Origin: Brachybacterium equifaecis
GTDB lineage: Bacteria > Actinomycetota > Actinomycetes > Actinomycetales > Dermabacteraceae
Reading direction: 5' to 3'
Length of the DNA: 64,000 nucleotides
NCBI RefSeq assembly: GCF_023509525.1
Contig: NZ_JAKNCJ010000001.1
Location: 806,001-870,000, forward strand
The translations under genes and the position numbers were made by a program. Below are positions 27,827-34,808 of this stretch, piece after piece (within the stretch, counting starts at the first letter, position 1; each line of letters starts with the position of its first letter). Below the pieces are notes generated by a model. The model was not told the DNA's origin. It saw only the letters and a list, made by a program, of their open reading frames with translations, and did not search any database.

Positions 27827-28549
27827 TCACATCGGCGGCTCGATCGAGATGTCCGCGGCGTTGAAGTCGGAGCGGGTGCGGACCATGGTCATCTCCTGAT
27901 CGCCGACGTTGAGGGAGACCTCCGTGCGGACGGTGCGCATCTCATCGTCGTGCCACACGGGCACGGTCATCTCCTGATCGCCGAGCTTCATCGCGAGCGT
28001 GAACTTGTGACCGGTCTCGTCCTCGCCGTCGTAGGTGACCGACTGGACTGCGTCCTTGTAGGCGCTGAGCATGTCGCTCGTGTCCTGCTGGGTCATGGCG
28101 AGGCCCTGCTGCTCCTCCCACGGACCGTCGCCGGTCTTCGACCAGGTCTTGTCGCCGATGACGATCATCTCGGAGGTGCCGAGGCCGCCGCCGAGATCCT
28201 GCACGTAGTGCATCCGTGCCGTGCCGTCGGGATCCTTGAGGAACTCGCCCTTCGTGGTCGAGGTGCCCTGCGGGGATGTGGTCTCGCCGTCCTCCCGGTA
28301 CGAGGTCAGCGACTCCTCGGCCTTCGTGGCGGCGTCGGCATAGGCCTTCGGATCGATCTCGCCCTTCTCGAAGGCGAATCCGGCGCTGGGCTTCTCCGCC
28401 GCTGCGGAGGATTCCGCGGGGGCCGACGATCCCGCGCCTTCGCCTCACGAGCCCGAGGCTCCTCCCTCGGTCGCGCCTCCGCCGCCGCAGGCGCTCAGCG
28501 CCAGGATTCCCGACCCCACCAGGGCCGTCAGCATGGTCCGTCGCTTCAT
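27827..28549 (-). pseudogene. lipoprotein gene interrupted by an in-frame TGA
   Basis: From the ATG at 28549 (GAGGAG site upstream) the frame encodes a lipoprotein signal, MKRRTMLTALVGSGILALSAC. After 34 codons it meets TGA at 28445-28447, inside a Gly/Ser/Ala linker. The same frame then continues for 205 codons without a stop to 27827, encoding a soluble, strand-rich domain such as LprG/LolA-like lipoproteins carry. The stop would arise from one substitution (for example GGA to TGA). The rest keeps good codon character, so the event is recent, an assembly error, or read-through. Family identity of the domain is uncertain. Confidence 0.75.
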
Positions 28550-28674
28550 CACGATCTCCTCGGTCGCGTCCCCCGCCGCCGGGGCGGAATGTGATTGGCG
28601 GCACATGATGTCCAGAATGTAGCACTTCCACGCGGCGGCGGGGATGACCGTGAGCCCGGCGAGTTCGGCACCCC

Positions 28675-29235
28675 TCACGCTGACGTGCGGATCGATGGGA
28701 GCGTCGGCCAGTGCCGAGCCGCCCACTCCCCCCAGTCGCGAAATCCGCTCGGGGCAGGCGGAAGCTCCCGCGCCCGCCGCTCCTCGAGCGTCGGCAGGCG
28801 GATGGCGTCGCGGTAGCTGTCGTGCTCCGCCTCGGAGATCTGGAAGGTCGTCTCCGGTGCGGCGAGCCATCGCAGATGCGCGCGCCGGCGCCTCTCCCCT
28901 TCGTCGATGTCGGCGACGATCATCTGGAACCTGGCCCCGCACGCCTCCGCGATCGCGCGGATCGCCCACCTCCCCTCCGGCGACCAGCAGCCGAAGTCGA
29001 GGATCGCCCCCGACCCGCTGAGGAGCACCTGGCGGGCGACGTCGATCATGCGGCCCTCGAGGATGCTGCGCCGGCCGTCCGGATCGTGGTGGTGGAACAG
29101 CGGCGCCATCCACTCGTCGGGCGTCAATCGCAGGATCCCTTCGCGCGCCGCGATCTCGAGCGCCGCCGTCGTCTTCCCGGCGCCCGGCAGGCCGACGGTC
29201 AGATAGAGGGTGGGGCGGGCGGGATGGGCTGACAT
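28675..29235 (-). CDS. AAA_33-type P-loop kinase-like ATPase
   Basis: This 186-residue cytosolic P-loop protein has Walker A GLPGAGKTT near residue 13, followed by ILRLTPDEWM and GAILDFGCWSPEGRWAIR. This is the layout of the AAA_33 / zeta-toxin-like small-molecule kinase group. ERRRRAHLRWLAAPETTFQIS is the usual arginine-rich lid. Substrates for such stand-alone proteins are unknown. I start at ATG 29235 (MSAHPARPT); the frame extends upstream to 29304 but that part is not conserved-looking. It lies upstream of the broken lipoprotein gene in the same direction. Confidence 0.85.
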   Translation of the reverse strand: MSAHPARPTLYLTVGLPGAGKTTAALEIAAREGILRLTPDEWMAPLFHHHDPDGRRSILEGRMIDVARQVLLSGSGAILDFGCWSPEGRWAIRAIAEACGARFQMIVADIDEGERRRRAHLRWLAAPETTFQISEAEHDSYRDAIRLPTLEERRARELPPAPSGFRDWGEWAARHWPTLPSIRTSA

Positions 29236-29466
29236 GGCGGAATACTCTGCCACAGCCTGCACGCCGGATCCCCCACCTCGAGGTCGCCATCGCGGCAAGC
29301 CCACAGGCCTCTAGTCCTCGTCGGGCGGTCTGGCAGATGGGGAGGATTCGCGGGGTCGCCACCGCAGCCGAGGGCGCACTTCTCCCCATTCCGTGCGACG
29401 CCCGTTCGAATGTCGGTGCGCCCTCGTACGGTGAGTGCACTGGATCATTCGGAAGGAGATGGGGGC

Positions 29467-31104
29467 ATGACGGAGCTGCTGACCAGGCCGTTCACCCCGG
29501 CGCGCGAATCGGAGCCCACCGGCTTCCCGTTCTCGAGCGTCGAGGACAGGGCTCTCTCCGCCGCCTCCCGAGCTGCCCTGCTGCTGCTCTCCGCACGCGC
29601 CCAGATAGAGGAGGCGTCTCAGCTTCTGGCCGAGCTTGCTCCCACTGCGGCCGCTGCCGTTCCAGGCCAGGACGGTGCCGTGTCGTGGACGACCACTGTG
29701 CTGGAGTCGGTCGAGAGCGCAGAGGTGATGCGCAATGCGCTGGGGGCTGCGCAGATGCAGGCCTCCGTGCTCTACCGCACGCTCCGGATCGCCGAGCAGC
29801 GCGCCGCAGGGATGCCGCGCCACGACCTCGGCAAGGGCGTGACCGACGAGCTCGCCCCCGCCCGCCGCCTCTCCCCTGCGCGTGCGGCGAATGCGATCGC
29901 GCTGGAGCGCGTGATCGTCGAGTCGATGCCGCGCACGCTCGCTCTCCTGGCCCGCGGCGAGATCACCCAGCATGCCGCCGATGAGGTCGCGAAGGCCGTC
30001 ATCGTCCTCGACGACGGCGACCGCGCCCGCGTCGATGAGGACATCGCTCACCGCCTGCCCGCCGTCTCGCCTCGCCGCGCCGGGGGTCTGGCCCGGGCGC
30101 GGGCCGACGAGCTCGACCAGCAGGCGGCTCTGGCGCGGCACGATCGCGATGTGGCCTCGCGCCACGTGTCGATCCGGCCCGTCTCGCCGTCGCTCGTCTG
30201 CGTGAGCGCCACCCTGCCGACGGCCGAGGGAGTCGCGGTCTTCGCCGCCCTCGATGCGGCGGCGAGCACCGCCCGGGCGCAGGGCGCGGCGGGGACGCGC
30301 GGCCAGCACATGGCTGATGCGCTCTTCTCGCGCGTCACCGGCCTGCACGGGATCGAGGCCGCCAGCATCGAGCTCCAGCTGATGATGACTGACGAGGCCC
30401 TGCTGGGCGACGGCTCGGAGACGGCGTGGATCGACGGGCGCGCAGTGCCTGCAGCGATCGCGCGGCGCCTCGCGCTGGGCGGCGCGAGGGTGGGCGCTGG
30501 CACTGGCACTGGCACTGGCACTGGCACTGGCACTGGCACTGGCACTGGCACTGAGCATGATGCGCAGCGGTTCATCCGCCGCCTCTACACCGACCCCGTG
30601 ACCGGCTCTCTGCGCGACCTCGATGCCCGGCGGCGGCGATTCACGGGCCGGGATCGTCGCTTCGTGGAGCTCGCCGACCGCACCTGCCGCACCCCGTGGT
30701 GCGAGGCCCGGATCCGCCACATCGACCACGTCGAGCGCTTCGCCGATGGCGGCGCCACCGCTTCCAGCAACGGGGTGGGACTGTGCGAGCACTGCAACTA
30801 CGTGCGGGAGCTGCCGGGCTGGACAACGCGGATGGTGGCGGAGGAGCCGGAAGGGCCGAAGGTGTCGGCCGACCATGGCAGCGGCCCCCGTCGGCGGCGG
30901 GAAGTCACCACCCCGACGGGGCGCACCTACATGAGCGATCCACCGCCCCTGCGAAGGGTCCGACGCCCGCGGCAGACCTCGCGCACCTCGGATACCGCGA
31001 ACGGCCCGGGAGCCGGGTGCGGCCCAGAAGCCGGAGACAACGCTGACGGCTCCGGGGCGAGCGGAGCCTGCCCGGATCCAGCGCCCGGTTCCGATGCCGC
31101 CTGA
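29467..31104 (+). CDS. DUF222/HNH endonuclease-domain protein (13E12 type)
   Basis: This 545-residue member of the actinobacterial DUF222 plus HNH family resembles the mycobacterial 13E12 repeat proteins. DUF222 covers roughly 40-330. The HNH centre follows: CRTPWCEARIRHIDHVERFADGG, then NGVGLCEHCNYVRELPGW. The ATG at 29467 follows GGAAGGAG. Two oddities stand out. A (GGCACT)n microsatellite at 30497-30552 encodes a (Gly-Thr)9 run between the two domains, and the last 100 residues are low complexity. Family copies are often multiple per genome and prone to recombination; biological role is unsettled. Confidence 0.92.
   Translation: MTELLTRPFTPARESEPTGFPFSSVEDRALSAASRAALLLLSARAQIEEASQLLAELAPTAAAAVPGQDGAVSWTTTVLESVESAEVMRNALGAAQMQASVLYRTLRIAEQRAAGMPRHDLGKGVTDELAPARRLSPARAANAIALERVIVESMPRTLALLARGEITQHAADEVAKAVIVLDDGDRARVDEDIAHRLPAVSPRRAGGLARARADELDQQAALARHDRDVASRHVSIRPVSPSLVCVSATLPTAEGVAVFAALDAAASTARAQGAAGTRGQHMADALFSRVTGLHGIEAASIELQLMMTDEALLGDGSETAWIDGRAVPAAIARRLALGGARVGAGTGTGTGTGTGTGTGTGTEHDAQRFIRRLYTDPVTGSLRDLDARRRRFTGRDRRFVELADRTCRTPWCEARIRHIDHVERFADGGATASSNGVGLCEHCNYVRELPGWTTRMVAEEPEGPKVSADHGSGPRRRREVTTPTGRTYMSDPPPLRRVRRPRQTSRTSDTANGPGAGCGPEAGDNADGSGASGACPDPAPGSDAA
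30497..30552 (+). repeat. hexanucleotide microsatellite inside the HNH gene
   Basis: CTGGCA/GGCACT is repeated about 9.3 times without mismatch over 56 bp. Each unit encodes Gly-Thr, so changes in unit number keep the reading frame and merely lengthen or shorten the spacer between the DUF222 and HNH parts. Confidence 0.95.
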
Positions 31105-31172
31105 GGCCAGGCCGGGCTGGGCCAGGCCGGTGGAGGCCAGGCCGGGCCAGACCGGTCGAGGCCAGGCCGGGC
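31103..31172. repeat. three direct repeats behind the HNH gene
   Basis: GAGGCCAGGCCGGGC occurs at 31103-31117, 31133-31147 and 31158-31172, starting within the stop codon of the HNH gene. The spacers are similar GGCCAG/CCGG words. No promoter or terminator is evident in this stretch, which lies between two convergent genes. Confidence 0.7.
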
Positions 31173-31189
31173 CGGACGAGGTGCCTCCC

Positions 31190-31876
31190 TCAGCCCCGCG
31201 CCGCCTCGCTCCGGTAGCCGTAGAGGTCCGTCTGCGTCTCGTTGATCCAGATCGCCTCCCCGCCATCGGGATCATCGAACTGGAGGGTGCGGCCGTAGGA
31301 CTCGTCGATGATCCGAGGGTGCGCACCGGCGGCCTCGAGCGGCGCGACCAGCGGATCCAGATCGCCCGCCTCGAAGCCAGGGATCGCGCCGAGTTCGCTG
31401 CCGCGGTGCACGCCGAGGATCCCGTCGCCGGTCAGATCCGCCCAGCCGCCGCCCTCGGACGTGAGGCGCCGACGGAGCCCGAGTCCCGCGAGCACGTCGG
31501 CCGCGCGCGCCACGTCCGGCGTGAGGGCGAGCGGCGCGACCTGCACGGCGCCGCTCGGGGTGCGGGCCCCGTCGGTGATCTCGATGCCGAACGGGGGAAG
31601 GCTCGGCCCCTCGACCCGGAGCGTGGGCCCGTCCGGGCCGTCCTCGTACCGGAGGCTCTCTCGCCCGGGGACCTCCTCGAACGACTCGACCTCGAAGCCG
31701 AGGCGGCAGGTGCCTGCCGGCCGCCCCTCGTCGGCCCCGTGGAGGGCGACGCGCCCGCCGGCGAGGTCGACGACGGTCCAGCCGGGAGCGCCCACCCGCA
31801 CCGCTCCGCCGAGGGCTTCCAGGATGGCGAGCCACCGGTCGCGGGCGGCGGTGAACACGATGGGGCGGATGATCAT
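31190..31876 (-). CDS. VOC (glyoxalase/bleomycin-resistance-like) protein
   Basis: The 228-residue cytosolic protein is composed of two VOC-type halves. The first is [27 protein letters not shown]...GGRVALHG, the second [21 protein letters not shown]...[21 protein letters not shown]. The final segment is the usual metal-ligand strand region of the superfamily. The reaction is not predictable. Its ATG at 31876 overlaps the stop of the upstream small gene by 4 nt (31873-31876), so they form a coupled pair. Confidence 0.85.
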   Translation of the reverse strand: MIIRPIVFTAARDRWLAILEALGGAVRVGAPGWTVVDLAGGRVALHGADEGRPAGTCRLGFEVESFEEVPGRESLRYEDGPDGPTLRVEGPSLPPFGIEITDGARTPSGAVQVAPLALTPDVARAADVLAGLGLRRRLTSEGGGWADLTGDGILGVHRGSELGAIPGFEAGDLDPLVAPLEAAGAHPRIIDESYGRTLQFDDPDGGEAIWINETQTDLYGYRSEAARG

Positions 31877-32070
31877 GGCTTCTCCTCTGTGGATGCGGGA
31901 GCGGATGGGGATGCTGCGGAGCCAGTCGGGGCCAGTGGTTCTCGCACATAGGCGCCGAGGACGTTCTCGACGAGCTGCGAGAGGGACAGGCCCTCATCGA
32001 TCGCGCGGTGCTTCACCTCCCGGACGAGCTCCGCGGGGAGGTAGACGTTGAACTGGGACTTGGGGGGCAT
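31873..32070 (-). CDS. small RHH-like DNA-binding protein
   Basis: This 65-residue protein (from the ATG at 32070, GGAG seven bases upstream) starts [37 protein letters not shown]. That is one beta strand followed by two helices, as in ribbon-helix-helix (Arc/CopG-type) repressors and antitoxins. A disordered Ser/Ala/Pro tail follows. It overlaps the VOC gene by 4 nt, which suggests an autoregulated pair rather than a classical toxin-antitoxin. Palindromic sequence just upstream (32084-32098) could be its operator. A GTG at 32076 is an alternative start. Confidence 0.8.
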   Translation of the reverse strand: MPPKSQFNVYLPAELVREVKHRAIDEGLSLSQLVENVLGAYVREPLAPTGSAASPSAPASTEEKP

Positions 32071-32083
32071 GCGCACTCCGTTC

Positions 32084-32098
32084 GCTAACTTGCTAGCA
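32084..32098. promoter_or_regulatory. possible RHH operator
   Basis: GCTAACT (32084-32090) is followed by the perfect 8-bp palindrome TGCTAGCA (32091-32098), giving two similar TAGC-containing half sites 14-28 bp before the RHH gene start. The spacing suits autoregulation by a small RHH dimer, but there is no experimental or comparative support. Confidence 0.35.
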
Positions 32099-32213
32099 CT
32101 CTAGGCTCTAAGTCGGATGTCCGCAAGGGGTTCGGGGCCCAGCGGCCCAGGCGTGTCGCCCACGGCCCCGAGGCAGGCCTAGGTCCACAGGCCCGTGGCC
32201 CCCAGGCTCAGCG

Positions 32214-32238
32214 CCTAGGTGTACTGACCGGACACGTT
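32214..32238 (+). repeat. left end of IS481-type element with target duplication
   Basis: The 6-bp duplication CCTAGG (32214-32219) is followed by the 19-bp terminal inverted repeat TGTACTGACCGGACACGTT (32220-32238). Both are found in perfect complement at 34782-34806. CCTAGG fits the NCTAGN target consensus known for Bordetella IS481. Confidence 0.93.
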
Positions 32239-33201
32239 GATCAATCGTGAGAAGGGCGGCTGGTTGCCGCAGGCCGTGTGCGGACGATGTTGGTTGTACT
32301 GGTGCAGCCAGGACTGCAGGGCGTCGCGGCGATCCTGCTCGCTGCGGTAGCAGCGGGCGTAGGCCCACCCGTCGGCCATGGTGCGGTGGAACCTCTCGAC
32401 TTTTCCGTTGGTCTGCGGGCGGTATGGCCGCGTGCGCTTCGGTGTGATCGAAAGTTCCTCGCAGGTGTCGCGCCACAGGAGGGAGCGGTACGCGCCGCCG
32501 TTGTCCGACAGGACGCGTTCGATGGTGACGCCGCGGTCGGCGAACCAGTTGACCGCCCGGTGCAGGACGGCGACGGCGGTGATGGCTGTCTCGTCGTCGT
32601 GAACTTCGGTGTACGCGACGCGGGAGTGGTCGTCGATGACGGTGTGCACGAACGCGTACCCCAGCTTGGGGTTGTGCCACTCGCTGCGGGGCTTGCCTGG
32701 GGTGGCGGAGCGGTTCTTGTCGCCTTGGCGGCGGCCGACATAGCGCCAGCCGCCTCCGTCGGGGATGTTCCCGAGCTTCTTCACATCCACGTGCACGAGC
32801 GACCCGGGGTAGTCATGCTCGTAACGGCGGACAGGTTCGCCTGTGGCGCGGTCTACGTATGCGAGCCGGTTCAGCCGGGCGGTCGTGAGGATTCGATGCA
32901 CGGTGGACGGCGCGATTCCGAGCCTGCTCGCGAGTTGGACCGGCCCTTCGCGAAGTCGCAGGCGCAGGCTCACGCACCGCCTCGTCGTCGCCTTGCGCGT
33001 CTTGTGCGGCGAGGTCTTCGGTCGCGAGGACCGGTCGTGCATCGATTCGCCATTTGCGTAGCGGTCTACCCACCGCTTCACTGTCGGCCAGGACACCTGG
33101 AAGCGAGCGGCGACCTCGCTGATCGGCCAGCCGTCATCTACGACCAGGCAAGCGACTTTGAGGCGGTGGCGGGGAGTCAGAGCGGCATTTGCGTGGGACA
33201 T
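32215..33201 (-). CDS. IS481-family transposase
   Basis: This DDE transposase has 328 residues: an N-terminal helix-turn-helix region (WPISEVAARFQVSWPTVKRWV), then an RNase-H-like core with D139 (VHVDVKKL), D233 (SDNGGAY) and E269 (NGKVERFH). The D-E gap is 35 residues, so the catalytic set is complete. The ATG at 33201 begins MSHANAALTPRHRLKVACLV, the usual family start. Reading leaves the coding core through the left inverted repeat (NVSGQYT). It stops at a TAG that lies in the CCTAGG target duplication, so the element itself does not encode a stop here. A promoter is probably in the palindromic region behind the start. Confidence 0.95.
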   Translation of the reverse strand: MSHANAALTPRHRLKVACLVVDDGWPISEVAARFQVSWPTVKRWVDRYANGESMHDRSSRPKTSPHKTRKATTRRCVSLRLRLREGPVQLASRLGIAPSTVHRILTTARLNRLAYVDRATGEPVRRYEHDYPGSLVHVDVKKLGNIPDGGGWRYVGRRQGDKNRSATPGKPRSEWHNPKLGYAFVHTVIDDHSRVAYTEVHDDETAITAVAVLHRAVNWFADRGVTIERVLSDNGGAYRSLLWRDTCEELSITPKRTRPYRPQTNGKVERFHRTMADGWAYARCYRSEQDRRDALQSWLHQYNQHRPHTACGNQPPFSRLINVSGQYT

Positions 33202-33218
33202 GGGACTCCTTAGGACTG

Positions 33219-33255
33219 TCGGACGGTCAGCAGGGTTACCCTGCTGACCGTCCGA
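33219..33255. repeat. long palindrome between transposase and ridA
   Basis: TCGGACGGTCAGCAGGGT (33219-33236) and its exact complement (33238-33255) are separated by one base. It lies between the transposase start and the end of ridA. Each arm contains CTGACCG or its complement, the core of the terminal repeat. It could be an operator for the transposase, a ridA terminator, or the fused relic of element ends. Confidence 0.75.
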
Positions 33256-33280
33256 GATGAGGTTCAAAAAGGGGGAAACG

Positions 33281-33676
33281 TTATGCGACAGCGGTTCCTT
33301 CGAGCTCGACCATCTGGCCGGGGATCGCCAGGCGGGTGACGCCGAGCATCGTGGTAGTCGGGGCGACTCCTGCCGCCCCGAGCTTCCCGGCGAGCACGCC
33401 GTAGTGCGGGAAGATCGCGTCCACGTCGGTGGTGTAGACGTTGAGGCGGACCAGGTTCTCCATCGACATACCGGCCTCGGCGAGCACGGCCTCGAGGTTC
33501 GCCACGGCCAGCGCGAGCTGGGCCTCGACGTCCCCGTCATGCTCGGGCCGACCATCCTTGCTCATCGCTGTCTGTCCCGAGATGTACAGCGTCCGTGTCT
33601 CCCCTGAGATGACTTCGCCCTGGTTGAAGCCCATCTCCTGCGACCACGTCACCGGATTTACTGCCGTGCGTTCCAT
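33281..33676 (-). CDS. RidA family protein (element passenger)
   Basis: This 131-residue protein belongs to the YjgF/YER057c/UK114 superfamily. Family members hydrolyse reactive enamines and imines released by PLP enzymes. Matching segments are FNQGEVISGETRTLYISGQTA, DVEAQLALAVANLEAVLAEAGMSMENLVRLNVYTTDVD, and ATMLGVTRLAIPGQMVELEGTA-like ends. The catalytic Arg of RidA proper is not obvious at its usual place, so this may be an Rid subgroup of unknown activity. The start at 33676 has GGAG six bases upstream. It diverges from the WYL regulator across an operator-like palindrome, and lies inside the IS element. Confidence 0.88.
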   Translation of the reverse strand: MERTAVNPVTWSQEMGFNQGEVISGETRTLYISGQTAMSKDGRPEHDGDVEAQLALAVANLEAVLAEAGMSMENLVRLNVYTTDVDAIFPHYGVLAGKLGAAGVAPTTTMLGVTRLAIPGQMVELEGTAVA

Positions 33677-33760
33677 TGCTGCTCCGTTCATTCGTTCCGC
33701 AGCGCCCGGCCGCCCTATGGCCGCCGTCCTCGACGCTGCGCTACTAGCCTCCCAACGAAT

Positions 33761-33779
33761 CACGACACCTTGTGTCGTG
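33761..33779. promoter_or_regulatory. operator-like palindrome between ridA and WYL regulator
   Basis: CACGACAC (33761-33768) and GTGTCGTG (33772-33779) form a perfect 8-bp dyad around CTT, 22 bp before the regulator ATG and in the divergent promoter region. This is the typical place for self-regulation and control of the neighbouring gene by a WYL/DeoR-like regulator. Confidence 0.6.
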
Positions 33780-33800
33780 TTTTCTGGTAAAGATGGATGC

Positions 33801-34805
33801 ATGCGAGCAGACCGACTGGTCTCGCTGGTGCTCCTGCTGCGCCAGCGAGGCCGAATAACCGCCGACCAGCTGGCCAGTGAGCTCGAAGTGTCCACGCGCA
33901 CCGTGCTGCGCGACATCGACGCCCTCTCGACTGCGGGCGTCCCCGTTTACGCCGACCGTGGTCGACACGGCGGCTATTCACTCCTTCCCGGCTTCCGCAC
34001 CGAACTGACCGGGCTGAACCATGACGAGGCACTCGCGCTGCTCACCGCCGGATCAGACCGCGGCGAGAAGGTCTTCGGCCTCAGCGCACCGCTAGCCTCG
34101 GCGATGCGCAAGGTCGTCGACGCGCTGCCCGAGGGGCACCAGGTGAGTCTCGGCGATGCGGCCAAACGGTTCCTCGTGGAGCCGGAGACCGACCTGCTCT
34201 CTCGCCGTGCCCCCACCGAAGACCTGGCCGACGGCGTCATGAGCGAGGTCCGAGCCGCGGTGCTCACCGGCCGCCGGCTGCGATTCAACTACGCGGCACC
34301 TGGTAAAGCACCGAGTCGTCGAACCGTCGATCCGATTGGACTGGTCACCGTCCGCGGGCGCACCTACCTGCTGGCGACGAGGTCCGGAGACGATCGGACG
34401 TACCGTCTGTCTCGGATGCTCAGCGCCGAAGAGCTCCCCGAACCAGCGCAACGCCCCGCGCAGGTCGATCTCGACCGCATCTGGGCCGAGCGCACCGCAC
34501 AGTTCCTCTCCGAGAACCACATCCCCGTCGTCGTCCGCATCAAGACCTCACGTCGTGAGGAACTGCTGGAGAATGCCAGATCTGTCCGGGCCGAGGAACC
34601 GGAGCCGGATGATTGGATCCGCCTCGACGTTACCTTCGAAGACCTGCGCCACGCGGTGTGGGCAGTGTGGCGGCTTGATACGGACGCCGAAGTACTAGCG
34701 CCAGAATCCGTCCGCGATGCGATGTACGTGCGTGCCGAAGCATTGACGGCACGTTATCGATCCCGACGATCCGTACCGACTAACGTGTCCGGTCAGTACA
34801 CCTAG
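33801..34805 (+). CDS. WYL-domain transcriptional regulator (YafY type)
   Basis: This 334-residue regulator has an N-terminal winged helix (RGRITADQLASELEVSTRTVLRDIDALSTAGVPVYADRGRHGGY). The WYL domain (about 145-225) contains LRFNYAAPG, DPIGLVTVRGRTYLLATR and YRLSRML, with a WCX-like C-terminal part. WYL domains sense small ligands or nucleic acids. It is divergent from ridA, which it probably controls through the dyad at 33761. Its last codons read NVSGQYT, encoded by the right inverted repeat of the element, and its TAG stop lies in the CCTAGG duplication, exactly as for the transposase. Its native C-terminus may thus have been replaced on capture. Confidence 0.9.
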   Translation: MRADRLVSLVLLLRQRGRITADQLASELEVSTRTVLRDIDALSTAGVPVYADRGRHGGYSLLPGFRTELTGLNHDEALALLTAGSDRGEKVFGLSAPLASAMRKVVDALPEGHQVSLGDAAKRFLVEPETDLLSRRAPTEDLADGVMSEVRAAVLTGRRLRFNYAAPGKAPSRRTVDPIGLVTVRGRTYLLATRSGDDRTYRLSRMLSAEELPEPAQRPAQVDLDRIWAERTAQFLSENHIPVVVRIKTSRREELLENARSVRAEEPEPDDWIRLDVTFEDLRHAVWAVWRLDTDAEVLAPESVRDAMYVRAEALTARYRSRRSVPTNVSGQYT

Positions 34806-34806
34806 G
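34782..34806 (-). repeat. right end of IS481-type element with target duplication
   Basis: AACGTGTCCGGTCAGTACA (34782-34800) is the exact complement of the left terminal repeat. It is followed by the second CCTAGG (34801-34806). The sugar-kinase stop codon begins 2 bp further on. Confidence 0.93.
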
Positions 34807-34808
34807 CC

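Larger units (their letters stand above)
32220..34800. mobile_element. IS481-type element carrying ridA and a WYL regulator
   Basis: The element is 2581 bp long, with perfect 19-bp terminal inverted repeats (32220-32238, 34782-34800) flanked by CCTAGG duplications. Standard IS481 elements are about 1 kb and contain only the transposase. This one also carries two divergently transcribed genes, a RidA-family protein and a WYL-domain regulator. The intact repeats, intact duplication and complete DDE residues indicate a recent, single-step insertion of the whole unit. It landed 2 bp behind the stop of the sugar-kinase gene. An alternative, a decayed composite of two copies, is less likely since only one transposase and no internal ends are obvious. 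Confidence 0.9.

Noticed and set aside
30497..30552. Possible CRISPR-like array
   Set aside because: The repeat is a perfect 6-bp tandem with no spacers and lies inside a coding frame. No CRISPR array or cas gene was found in the window.
29467..31104. HNH gene as a homing endonuclease or mobile intron
   Set aside because: The domain layout is that of the chromosomal DUF222/13E12 family, and no intron or intein boundaries are visible.
31873..32070. Toxin-antitoxin assignment for the RHH-like protein and its neighbour
   Set aside because: The coupled partner is a 228-aa VOC protein, not a toxin family, so a plain autoregulated pair is more likely.
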